Part shown: positions 21,703-31,420 of the stretch, in pieces
Layout: each line of letters begins with the position of its first letter
Position numbering within the stretch: the stretch's first letter is position 1
Origin: Purshia tridentata
Taxonomy: Eukaryota > Streptophyta > Magnoliopsida > Rosales > Rosaceae
Direction of reading: 5' to 3'
Assembly (NCBI GenBank): GCA_003254885.1
Contig: QANT01003779.1
Location: 1 to 49,720, forward strand
DNA: 49,720 bases
Position numbers and translations under genes: made by a program
Notes under the pieces: generated by a model
The model's database searches: none
What the model saw: the letters and a program-made list of their open reading frames with translations, nothing else
What the model was told of the DNA's origin: nothing

Positions 21703-23736
21703 ATGGCCGGGATCGAAAACGTTGACGGATCGCAGATGCAAGCCGAGATGATGGAGCTCCTGAGAAATCTGGCTAGCAGGGTGGAAGAGGCCAACCGTGT
21801 GGCTAACGAAGCCCTGGAAATGGCCCGACAAAAGCAGACACCTGCAAATTCAAGGCAAAAAAGAAAACAAATAGATGGGTCAAGCGACTCACGAGTCAGT
21901 GATGTGGAAGAAGGAAGGTTCGATCGAGAACAACAAGAAGAAGAGCTCGATGATCACGATCGACGAACGATGAAGAAGATTCGCGACAATGACGACCTCC
22001 GCAGGTTGTTAAATGGACATCGGACTCTCACTCCAACACAATTAGCGATCGAGGCGGCGCGGGGAATTTGTCGGTCGCCTTTCTCCGACGAAATTATGGC
22101 TGCAAAGAGGCCAGAAAAATTTCAAACTCCAAAGTTTCAGCTCTTCGACGGAACTGGAGACCCTATGGATCATATCTACCACTACCAGCAGCAGCTAGTC
22201 TTGGAAGTGGAGAATGAGCCTTTGCAGTGTAAACTCTTCCCGTCGAGTTTGACTGGCTCTGCATTAACGTGGTTTCGTCAATTAAAAACAGGGACCATCG
22301 GGAGTTTTTCCGAACTCTGCGAGGTCTTCATATCACAATATATATGCAACCAGCGAAGAAAAAAGGACATAACCACTTTGTTCAATACAAAGCAGGGGAA
22401 GAATGAAAAATTGAAAGACTATCTTTCACGCTTCATAATCGAAATGTCATCACTGGATAATTGTCCAAGAGAGACGGTCACTGCGGCGTTCAAGGAAGGG
22501 TTGTTAGCAGGATCAAAGCTACATGAAAACATCATCATGCACCCACCGTACGACATGAGGGAGTGCATTGCCCAAGCAGAGCCTTTCATCCGCCTCGAAG
22601 AGGATACTGCCAACCGGAGACGAGTGTCGGTAGTGCAAGAAGGCAAAACAGAGAACAGACCAACGATCGTCGAAACAACGCGGGTTAATGCCATCCCGCT
22701 CCCGCAGCAAGCGAACGAGAATAAGAATGGAGAAAAAGGGAGAGGAAGGCGAAATTCTCGGTTCGAAGACCCGCTTGCAAACGTTAAGCTCACCTGCAGC
22801 GTGTCGAAGATTTACCATGACAATAAAGTTAAAGGTATCTTTCGAGAACCTTCATCGATCAAAACCAAACCAGAGTTCAGGGACAAGTCGAAGCACTGTC
22901 ATTTTCATAATGATTTCGGGCACGAACTCGAGGAGTGCTTCAATCTAAGAGGACAGATTGCGGCAATGATACGGAAAGGGCAGTTAACTCAATACCAAGT
23001 AGGCCCAATTCAACCACAGGAGAACCCTCCGAGAGAGAATAACAATGCGGCCCAGGCGGAGCCTGTCTTATACGAAATACATTCTATCCATGGAGGATCC
23101 GAGCCACCCGAGGGATCGTCTGCCCAGAGGCGCACATTAAAACGTCAACTGGAAAAAGCACAAAGGGTGAATCAAATCAGCTCGGCGTCAGCACAAGCAG
23201 CAGCTCAAAGAGACGCGGAGGGAATCATTCAATTTTCACGAAAAGACTTGGAAAGGTTGGAGTGCCCTCACAAAGACGCACTCGTCGTCACCCTGCAAAT
23301 TGGAAACTCGAGAGTGCACCGAGTTATGATTGATGGAGGGAGCAGTGCGGAGGTCATGTATTATAGCACGTTCAAACAGATGGGGCTTCGAGATGAGGAT
23401 TTAAAAGAAAATAAGACCCCAATTCTGGCATTCGAAGGTAGTCAGATAACTCCAGTGGGAGAAATAACTTTGCCAGTGATCGCAGCAGGAAAGACGCTGT
23501 TCACCACCTTCGTGGTAATCAACTCTCCTTCCGCGTATAACGTGATCATGGGTAGAGATTGGATATGGAGGATGGAGGGTGAGGCATCTACTCGGTGTTT
23601 AATCATGAGATGTGTTTCTGCGGATGGAAAAGGAATCGTCGACATTGTAGGTGATCAAGCTATGGCAAAGAAATGCTATCACCTTACGATGGGAATTCGA
23701 TCAAGCAAAGAGGTCGCAGGGATCGAAGGAAAATAG
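21703..23736 (+). CDS. Retrotransposon gag-protease ORF
   Basis: 677 codons from ATG 21703 (MAGIENVDGSQMQAEMMELL), ending at TAG 23734. It begins with a coiled-coil-like acidic/basic region. The capsid-type gag core is seen at about residues 140-300 (PMDHIYHYQQQLVL; FPSSLTGSALTWFRQL; EKLKDYLSRFIIEM). A Cys/His cluster CHFHNDFGHELEECFNL matches the Tat gag knuckle. The aspartic protease follows: VMIDGGSSAEVMYY, with Asp kept and Gly where Tat elements often have Asn, and the flap-end motif NVIMGRDWIW. The frame is open throughout. The stop is a single UAG in frame with pol. The original leader is missing upstream. Confidence 0.92.
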   Translation: MAGIENVDGSQMQAEMMELLRNLASRVEEANRVANEALEMARQKQTPANSRQKRKQIDGSSDSRVSDVEEGRFDREQQEEELDDHDRRTMKKIRDNDDLRRLLNGHRTLTPTQLAIEAARGICRSPFSDEIMAAKRPEKFQTPKFQLFDGTGDPMDHIYHYQQQLVLEVENEPLQCKLFPSSLTGSALTWFRQLKTGTIGSFSELCEVFISQYICNQRRKKDITTLFNTKQGKNEKLKDYLSRFIIEMSSLDNCPRETVTAAFKEGLLAGSKLHENIIMHPPYDMRECIAQAEPFIRLEEDTANRRRVSVVQEGKTENRPTIVETTRVNAIPLPQQANENKNGEKGRGRRNSRFEDPLANVKLTCSVSKIYHDNKVKGIFREPSSIKTKPEFRDKSKHCHFHNDFGHELEECFNLRGQIAAMIRKGQLTQYQVGPIQPQENPPRENNNAAQAEPVLYEIHSIHGGSEPPEGSSAQRRTLKRQLEKAQRVNQISSASAQAAAQRDAEGIIQFSRKDLERLECPHKDALVVTLQIGNSRVHRVMIDGGSSAEVMYYSTFKQMGLRDEDLKENKTPILAFEGSQITPVGEITLPVIAAGKTLFTTFVVINSPSAYNVIMGRDWIWRMEGEASTRCLIMRCVSADGKGIVDIVGDQAMAKKCYHLTMGIRSSKEVAGIEGK

Positions 23737-23742
23737 CAATTA
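23731..23742 (+). promoter_or_regulatory. Putative readthrough stop codon between gag-protease and pol
   Basis: The stop TAG (23734-23736) is followed by CAA TTA, so the RNA reads UAG CAA UUA. This fits UAG CAR YYA, the context that lets tobamovirus and related replicase genes be read through. The frame after the stop is the same frame as the RT ORF (ATG 23773 is 13 codons downstream of the stop) with no other stop between. Whether ribosomes actually read through is inference. Confidence 0.6.
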
Positions 23743-25551
23743 AAGGAGGATCCGCCAATCCAGGTAGAATCTATGGCGGAACCAATGACTATCGAGCCAC
23801 TAACGGAAATAGTATTGGATCAGGAAGAGCCAGACAAAACTGTGTTGGTGGGTACCCTCCTGAAAGAAGAAGAACGAACACGTCTGATCGAAACTCTTCG
23901 GGCGAATAAAGATGTGTTCGCATGGTCGCACGTGGATATGCCGGGGATTGATCCGAGCATAGCGTGCCACAGGCTAAACGTCGATCCTAGCATGACGCCA
24001 CATCAGCAAAGGCAAAGAAGATTCGCGCCAGAAAGAAATAAGGTAATAAGCAACGAAGTCGATCGACTCCTCGAAGTAGGATTCATAAGGGATGTCTGGT
24101 GCCCCACGTGGATTTCGAACGTGGTAGTTGTCCAAAAGAAGAACGGCAAATGGAGAGTATGCATCGACTTCACCAATCTGAACAAAGCTTGTCCAAAGGA
24201 TTGTTACCCGATCCCCAAGATCGATCAGATGGTAGACGCCACCGCCGGGTACGAACAGCTGACTTTTCTCGACGCATATTCCGGCTATAATCAAATCCCA
24301 ATGGCAATCGACGACCAAGATAAGACAGCCTTCATTTCCGAACGAGGGCTATACTGTTATACAGTAATGCCTTTCGGCCTCAAGAATGCAGGGTCAACCT
24401 ATCAGAGATTAGTCAACCAGATGTTCAAAGATCAAATAGGGAGAACCATGGAAGTATATATCGACGACATGGTCGTAAAGAGCAAATCAAGAAAAGATCA
24501 TCATGTTGATTTGAAAGAAACGTTCGAAGTCCTTCGCAGATACAAGATGCGATTAAATCCGACGAAGTGTGCGTTCGGCGTTTCTTCCGGGCAATTCCTG
24601 GGATATATCGTCAGCCAACGAGGGATCGAACCCAACCCGAGCAAAGTCCAAGCTCTTCAAGAAATGGAAGAACCTCGAACAGTTCGGGAGGTACAGGTTT
24701 TAACAGGAAGGATTGCTGCATTAAGCAGATTTATTTCAAGGGCAACAGATAGGTGCAAGCCATTCTTTCATGCAATAAAAAAGGGAGGATCTTGGGGAAC
24801 AGCACAATCTGAAGCGTTGAAGAAAATCAAAGAATACATGGCCAACCCGCCTATCCTTGTAGTTCCCGAACCTGGAGAAGTCCTATTTTTGTACTTAGCA
24901 GCTTCAGAATTCGCTGTGAGCGCTGCGTTAATAATTGAACGAGATGGCCAACAGCATCCAGTGTTCTATGTGAGCAAGAGCCTCGTGGAAGCAGAGACTC
25001 GATACAATGCTTCGGAGAAATGCGTCTTGGCTCTCGTCACCGCAAAAAGGAAGCTTCGGCAATATTTCGAAGGGCATAAGATAGCAGTGATCACCAACCA
25101 ACCTGTTCGGGGAATTCTCGCCAAACCAGACCTCTCCGGAAGAATGATGAAATGGGCCATCGAACTGGGGGCATTCGATATAGATTTCAAGCCACAGACG
25201 GCCCGTAAAGGGCAGGCAGTGGCAGACTTCTTAGTCGAAGCACATAAACCCCTAAACGTGTTCGAAGAAGATCAGAACGAAAATGCATGGGAGCTATACG
25301 TGGATGGATCCTCGAATGCGCTAGGCGCAGGAGCAGGCATAATTCTACGAACCCCAGATGGTTTCAATTTGGAGTTCGCCTTAAGGTTGGATTTTCCAGC
25401 TTCGAACAACGTGGCAGAATACGAAGCCCTTGTTAATGGTTTACGAATTGCTGAAAAAGTCAAGGCGCAAGTTCTTAAAGTCTATAGTGATTCTCAGCTC
25501 GTAATAAACCAAGTAAATGGGGAGTACGCCACCAGAGATGAAAAGATGGAG

Positions 25552-25705
25552 GCATACCAAAAGTTGGTAACCGAGATAACTTCTCGCTTCAAGAAAGTAA
25601 CTTTCTCCCAAGTGCCCAGAGAACAAAAGCATACCAAAAGCTGGTAACCGAGATAACTTCTCGTTTCAGGAAAGTAACTTTCTCCCAAGTGCCCAGAGAA
25701 CAAAA
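25552..25705 (+). repeat. 77-bp tandem duplication inside the second RNase H
   Basis: GCATACCAAAAG[T/C]TGGTAACC begins at 25552 and again at 25629; both copies run to CCCAGAGAACAAAA. They differ by three bases (tt/ct, cgc/cgt, aag/agg). 77 is not a multiple of 3, so the duplication shifts the frame and leads to a stop at 25645. Confidence 0.95.
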
Positions 25706-25936
25706 TCAGGCGGCCGATCACCTGGCATGCGAAGCCTCAACTTCGGAAGGTCTTCGATCCGTAAGGATAGAGCAGCTACACACACCTAGCATCACAGAGG
25801 AACCAACCACCTTGATGATCAGTCAAGGTGGAACGAATTGGATGACGCCCCTGATAGAGTATCTTCGCTCGGGTACAGCACCAACGGATCCAGCTGAAGC
25901 ACGGAAACTAAGAATGCGAGCAGCCAGGTATGTTTT

Positions 25937-25971
25937 ACTCGATACAATGCTTCGGAGAAATGCGTCTTGGC
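25937..25971 (+). repeat. 35-bp direct copy of upstream pol sequence (24997-25031)
   Basis: ACTCGATACAATGCTTCGGA and the next 15 bases are identical at 24997-25031 (first RNase H) and 25937-25971 (linker before integrase). At the second place it interrupts the reading frame between MRAARYV and the integrase N-terminus (NVLFRKSF). Confidence 0.95.
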
Positions 25972-27239
25972 ATGATCGATAACGTATTGTTTAGAAAATC
26001 TTTTTCAAGGCCGTTGCTGCGCTGTCTTGACCCAGTTCAAGCTGAATGGCTGCTCTCAACAATTCATGATGGTTCATGTGGAAACCATGCCGGAGGACGA
26101 AGCTTAGCACACAAGGCACTGACGCAAGGATACTTTTGGCCGTACATGGCAAAAGATTCAGAAGTTTATGCTCGGAAATGCGACCAGTGTCAACGTTACG
26201 CACCCATAAGCAGACAACCCGCTGAGGATTTGAATTCAACGTGGGAACCATGGCCGTTCGCAAGGTGGGGTATGGACATTGTGGGGCCATTGCCAACTGC
26301 CCCTGGAGGAAAGAGGAATGTACTCCTCGTAACGGACTATTTCACCAAATGGGTCGAGGCAGAAGCTTACGGAGCGATCGATGCTACTACTGTCGTTCGA
26401 TTCATTTGGAGAAATGTATATGCCGTTTCGGAGTGCCACGAGCCATAGTCACGGACAATGGCACACCATTCAACAACAAGAAGTTTAAAACATTTTGCGA
26501 CGAAAAGGGAATTCAACTCCATTTCTCCTCTCGAAGCTACCCCCAAGCAAATGGACAGGCAGAGAAGACGAACAGGACAATCTTCGACAATATCAAAAGA
26601 CGACTCGAAGGCGCCAGGGGAAAGTGGCATGACGAACTCCATCACGTTCTGTGGGCATATCGGACTACTAAACGAAGGCCAACTGGAGAATCACCGTTTT
26701 CCCTAACCTTCGGAGTAGAAGCAGTAATCCCCACGGAGATAGGATTGCCAACCACTAGAACGTTATCAGCCGAAAATGAGGAATCGAACGCCACTCAACT
26801 TCGGCACACTCTGGACCTTGCAGAAGAAAAGAGGATGGCAGCATCAATCCGGTTGGCAAACTATCACAGCGTGGCAGCCCGACATTTCAACCAGAAGGTA
26901 CGCCATAAAACCTTTAGAATTGGAGATTGGGTCTTGAAACGAATTATGGACCAAGGACCCAAGTCGGGGGAACTACCAGAATCTGGAAAGTTCAAAAAAG
27001 TATGGGAAGGCCCTTACGAAGTCATGGCAGTCTTCGGGAAGGGGGCCTACAAACTTCGAGAACTCCGGACTGGGAAGGAACTGCCGAGACCTTGGAATGC
27101 AATTCATTTGAAAAAATATTATGTTTGAAATTTTCTTTACTTATGTAACAGTATATTGATATTAATAACAATTGATGAATTCCAGTAAAAATTACATATG
27201 TGATAAGTGGCTTAGAAAACGTTAAAACATACATCTTCG

Positions 27240-27890
27240 TACGCTCCGAGCGCTTCGATCGAAGCTGAGAATGTTCGAAAGAATGACGCACAAGGAAACA
27301 CGTGTGCTTCGAACGCCTTCGATCGAAAGCTGAGAATGTTCGAAAGAATGACGCACAAGGAAACACGTGCGCTTCGAACGCCTTCAATCGAAAGCTGAGA
27401 ACGTTCGAAAGAATGACGCACAGCTTCGATCGAAGCTGAGAATGTTCGAAAGAATGAGGCACAAGGAAACACGTGCGCTTCGAACGCCTTCGATCGAAAG
27501 CTGTGAATATTCGAAATAATGACGCAAAAGGAAACAAATGTGCTTCGAACGTTTTCGATCGAGGCAGAAGATTGCTCGAAAGAAGGCGTTCAAGGAAGTC
27601 ACGTACGACAAGATCGAAGCACTGAATGCTCGAAAGAATAAGGCACAAGGAAACACGTAGCTCCGAACGTATTTCGATCGAAGCAGTGAATGCTCGATAG
27701 AAGGCGTTCGAAGATAATATGGAAACACGTACGAAGCACTGAATGCTCTAGTAATGACACACATGCATGCGAGGAACGTCTTCGGTCGGTGCAATGAATG
27801 ATCGAAAAAAGACGTTCATGAAGTACGAACATAGTACGGCCACAATTAAAATACAGAACGTTCGAAAGAAGGCGTTCGAAGAAACACATT
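27240..27890. repeat. About ten degenerate ~65-bp tandem repeats downstream of pol
   Basis: The unit contains CTTCGATCGAAGCTGAGAAT, GTTCGAAAGAATGACGCAC and AAGGAAACACGTG. The CTGAGAAT landmark recurs at 27265, 27330, 27395, 27436 (one shortened unit) and 27501, then more diverged at about 27565, 27620 and 27685, and in fragments to 27890. CTTCGATCGAAG is itself self-complementary. The minus-strand frames over it (27022-27889) only translate the repeat and are not taken as genes. Tandem repeats between pol and the 3' LTR are known for Tat/Ogre elements and can seed satellites. Confidence 0.9.
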
Positions 27891-28001
27891 CAAAGTAAAT
27901 ATGTGCAAAGGAAAGAAAAAAGCTCATCTTTTATTAAAATTCAAAAAGAGGTTACAGAAAGAAATGCACGAATGGCAAAGGCTCGAAACCCAAGGAGCCC
28001 C

Positions 28002-28606
28002 TCAAGGAATAACCACCTCTTCGCTCAGGCATTCCCAATCCAGATTGGGAAAGAGTGCACGAGCTTTAGACTTGAAATAGTCGCACCCCTGGGTGAAACC
28101 ATCCTGGAAACCCGTGGAATGCGCTGAACTGGTAAAACAGCGCGCTTCATGAAGAAGGTGTTTCAGACGATCCACTTCGCGGCTAGCTACAGTCAAGTCA
28201 AAACGTGCATCACGAAGATGACATTCGAGGAGAATTCTTGAAGAATGGATCGAATTAACACTTCTCCTCGAAGGCCCAGCCTCGAAGCAATGAGGTCGAT
28301 TCAGAAAAGAAGGTCGAGTCAATCGATGTGAACGGGGACCCTCAGACTCGCGTGTCATCGAGTCGATCGAGGTGAACGGGGACCCTCAGACTTGCGTGTC
28401 AAGGACAAAGGCTTAGAGATGCCATTACTGGGCTCCATTCCATCAGGCCTCGAGCAAGAACGAGACTTCGAGGTATAGCTAGCAGCCTTCGAGTTCACTG
28501 AATCCGAAGAACTCAAAGAAACAGAAAGCTCAGGCGAGGTAATTGTTTTTCTCTTTTTGCTCGCCCGAAGCTTGAGATGAAGTTTGATTTTACGACCTTT
28601 AGCCAT
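28002..28606 (-). pseudogene. Antisense ORF 2 of the retrotransposon, frameshifted
   Basis: Minus-strand frame from ATG 28606 (MAKGRKIKLHLKLRASKKRK), Lys/Arg- then Ser-rich, to a stop at 28355. The second part, 28358-28002, is in another frame (HCFEAGPSRRSVNSIHSSRI; TVASREVDRLKHLLHEA) with a helical, charged C-terminal half. A 44-bp duplication (GTGAACGGGGACCCTCAGAC at 28328 and 28372) lies at the break, and its length explains the frame change. No known domain is recognised. It lies on the same strand as, and downstream of, the larger antisense gene. Function is unknown. Confidence 0.6.
28328..28400. repeat. 44-bp direct duplication in antisense ORF 2
   Basis: GTGAACGGGGACCCTCAGAC starts at 28328 and at 28372; flanking TCGAGTC(A/G)ATCGA precedes both. 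The second copy is partial. An offset of 44 changes the reading frame. Confidence 0.92.
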
Positions 28607-28929
28607 GAATATCTCAAAGCAATGCGCAGTAAGCACAACTTTCGTGAAATCAAAGGTAAGGAAGTGCAGGTATTTATACTTAGAAAAATTTCTTAGAAAT
28701 GCGAACTTTATGCTGTCATTAATATGGATAATATCTCAAGGGCTTTACGTTACGATTTGTGTTTTAATTTCAGTAATCGAAATTCAAATCTCGAAATCAA
28801 CAGAATTAAAGCATAAAACACAAAATTTGAAGGAAATATCGAAATTAAATTAATCACCAAAAATTAGAGAATTAAGTTCTAAAATATTCAGCACAAAAAA
28901 CAGAATAAAAATAAAGAAAGAATAGAAGA

Positions 28930-31079
28930 CTATGTCTCGGGTAGGGGATTGGAAGCAGCGATCTCCAAAGACGAAGGGGGCACAGAAGAAGCATCAGCAC
29001 CGGAGGCAGAGGAAGGATTCTCAGTTGGGAGTTCAACAACCTCTTCATCAGAAGAAGGGCTCGAGGCAGGGGCCCGATCGCCTGGACGCATCCCCAGAAG
29101 GAAGTCATATGGCTCCTTGACCCCTTGAAGAGCATCCACAGCATCAGGGCCCTCGTAGAAGCGACCATCTTCAGGTTCGGCCCTCTGAACCCAACCAAGC
29201 CTGAAAAACCGAGCTCGATCAATGCCAATCAAGGTTTGGCAATCATCGAACTCAGCTTGGCGTTCAGCCCTCTCGACCGCCAGCCCCTTCTCTAATTCAG
29301 CCACTCGGGCCCTAGAAGCTTCGAGCTCCTTCTGTGCACCTTCGAAGTTCTCCGCGTGCAGATCCCTATCCTCTTCGGCTCTGCATCGACCGGCATTTGC
29401 CTCTGCCAGCTCCTTCTTGACTTGAGAGAGTAACGCCTCAGCATCGGCAAACTTCTTTCTGGCAGCCTCCCCCTTCTCAGCCTCCTGACGAAGCTCATGC
29501 TTAATCGCCAGCAGACGACTAGTCAAGTCCACATTTAGCATGTTTATCTGCAAAAAGAAAGGCAGACAGTCAATATACGAAAAGAGGCATTCGAAGAGAA
29601 CTAAAATATTGAAGAACTAATTACCGTATAACTCGCCACGTGGGTAGCAGCGATGAGAGCCCCGTCATTTAGCTGAGCGACCCCAGCAGCATCTCTTGGA
29701 AGCACGCAACTCCTTGTAATAGCGATCGCGGTACTTTCATCGTGAACGGCCGAGTCACTCAGCAGAACTCGGGTTCCATTGGACCTCTTCATGTCCGGGA
29801 TGAACGGAGGAAGGGGAGCGGTAGGACGAGCACTCGAACTCGCTATTCGAGGGGGAGAAGAGGTGGTCAGAGGAGGCGGTGGACTTTGTGTGGCGGTTAT
29901 CGAAGGAGGGGGGTCGATAGAAGCAGCTGTCGAAGACACCCGAACCTCGGGAACAGGTCCCTCCTCGATCGTCGGAGTGACCTTTGTCGTCTTTGCCTTC
30001 GGAGGGGCCTTCCCATCATTTCTTTTTCTCTTTCTCTCGAGGATGGGGTCCTTCGCGAGCTCGAGCTTTCTTCGCTGCATGTCGACTCCCTCAGTGTCAG
30101 AAGCGGTTTCCTCAGAATCCACCGAAAGAACGTCGACTTGAGCCTTGAATCTTGCTCTCAACTGTTCGATCCTCTTCCTTCCGTCGCTAGTCAAGGCCAA
30201 GTCCTCCGAACGCAAGATTAAGCCACCCACGAAGTCTCTGGGAGAATAACCTTCGAAGCCCGAGCGTTGCTCGTTGGAGTAAGGCGCGTAAATAATGGAC
30301 TGGCGCTGGGAACTAATTCGATGGAGAATCTGAGGCGTAGAAAACCAGCCGATGCTGTGCTTCGGATTACCAAGCTCGAAATGTGCCTTAAGGGCCAACA
30401 ACCTATCGTGGACCAACCTGGCCTCCGTAAAACAAGTTTTATCTGGAAAAAGAAAGCGAAGAACGTTAGTGATCGATAAACGCTGGCAAATGACATCAGT
30501 ATCAAGATGATGATATTCATCGAAATGAGGAATACCAGGGGAATGGGAAAAACGGGTTGGGAGAGGCACATTGATGAGTTCGGGGGCAGCCCACTCGCCG
30601 GTCAACATCACCGGCCTACCTTTCCAACCACAGTGAGAGGTAGGGCGATCGTGAAAGAGTTTAGGGGCATCGGGTTTTGGAGTGAAATAGAAAGTGCAGG
30701 ACCCATCGAGCTCGTTGACCTTGCTCCACTTGTAACAAAAGAAGAAGTCAACAAACCCGAAGGTCGCCCCCACGGAAAGCCTAAAGCCCAGAAGAGCAGA
30801 AATCAGTTGGAAGCAACTGGGGTTTAGTTGAAGAGGGTGAACACCCATTTTATTAAAAATAACGTGAAAAAGGGGATGAAGAGGAAATCTGACATACTGA
30901 AGGGAATCGGCAGAAATTACTAGCGATCCCTCTGGAATACCCTCCCCGGTGGTTACACTACAATTTGCTGGAAGGGATTGAACTTTGACAGTGGGGGGTA
31001 TCTCGTAATCCCTAACTATTTTTTTAAGTTGTTCTGCCGAAGGATCCCAGTGATAGACCATTTGGGTGAGTTTACCCAT
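28930..31079 (-). CDS. Spliced antisense retrotransposon gene: gypsy-type putative transposon domain plus coiled coil
   Basis: Exon 1 31079-29625 (485 codons) and exon 2 29547-28930 (205 codons plus stop) join in phase 0 over a 77-bp intron (donor GTAATTAG, pyrimidine-rich acceptor TTTCTTTTTGCAG), giving 690 residues. The N-terminal ~280 residues (SADSLQYVRFPLHPLFHVIF; PSCFQLISALLGFRLSVGA; HCGWKGRPVMLTGEW) resemble the plant domain called 'putative gypsy type transposon' (Transposase_28, PF04195); this is recognition from memory. Then comes a basic KRKRK segment that could be a nuclear signal, a Pro/Ser/Thr-rich linker, and after the splice a long charged coiled coil (EKGEAARKKFADAEALLSQV) with an acidic, Ser-rich tail. 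Such extra antisense ORFs are known in Tat elements, but their role is not. The frame is fully open. Confidence 0.8.
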
Positions 31080-31258
31080 AATAAAAAGGGAAGAAAGACT
31101 TACGCGGGAGAAAGGGAGAAAAGCAAGCTAGGAAACACCGAAGACCCTTGGGCGAGTGTCGGAAAGATGCAAAATCTCACGAGAATCGTTTTTTTTGCTC
31201 TTAAAAGTCACTGTGGAGAAGATCGAAGAATATGAAGAAGAAAGAGGAAGAGAGTTTG

Positions 31259-31267
31259 TTTAAATAG
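31259..31267 (-). promoter_or_regulatory. TATA-like box for the antisense transcript
   Basis: On the minus strand TATTTAAAC is followed by a pyrimidine-rich stretch (AACTCTCTTCCTCTTTCTTC), the usual layout of a plant core promoter. It lies about 180 bases ahead of the antisense ATG at 31079. Confidence 0.5.
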
Positions 31268-31420
31268 AGGATTTTTTCGAAAAATAAGTGGTTGGGGAAG
31301 CTCGGAAGCCCGAGAAGGGCAGAGGTCGAAAAGACGTGCCTCGGAATGACCAAAGGTCGCCTTTTCGACTTACGCCGTCATTTTTCCCTCTACCCACCAG
31401 CGCTCGACACGTGGAGGGCA

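Larger units (their letters stand above)
23737..27128 (+). pseudogene. Retrotransposon pol: RT, two RNase H domains, integrase, frame-broken
   Basis: RT is intact in the first segment (FLDAYSGYNQIPM; VMPFGLKNAGSTYQ; catalytic YIDDMVV at about 24457). The first RNase H has lost canonical acids (AASEFAVSAALI, VITNQPV), as in Tat elements. The second RNase H keeps Asp in YVDGSSNALG, Glu in AEYEALVNG and Asp in VYSDSQLVIN, but its last Asp (ADHLAC, near 25715) is out of frame because of a 77-bp duplication at 25552-25705. A 35-bp insertion at 25937-25971 breaks the frame again. Integrase has the HHCC finger (HDGSCGNH; CDQCQ), the first Asp (WGMDIVGPLP) and, after a one-base frame change near 26415-26425, the second Asp (VTDNG) and the Glu (NGQAEKTNR). 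The GPY/F-like end (WEGPYEV) is present. Stop is at 27126-27128. Confidence 0.92.

Noticed and set aside
21683..21725. sHSP 3 reading through N into 14 further codons
   Set aside because: This stretch is gag leader and coding sequence in another frame; the apparent fusion is an artefact of the N junction.
27022..27889. Overlapping minus-strand frames rich in SFEHSQLRSK-type repeats
   Set aside because: They are translations of the 65-bp tandem repeat; all three frames look alike and units vary in length.
27240..27890. CRISPR-like array
   Set aside because: Repeats are contiguous and degenerate with no unique spacers, and the context is plant retrotransposon DNA.
29742..30221. Plus-strand frames of 120-159 codons inside the antisense gene
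   Set aside because: Shadows of the Pro/Ser-rich and basic linker of the antisense protein.
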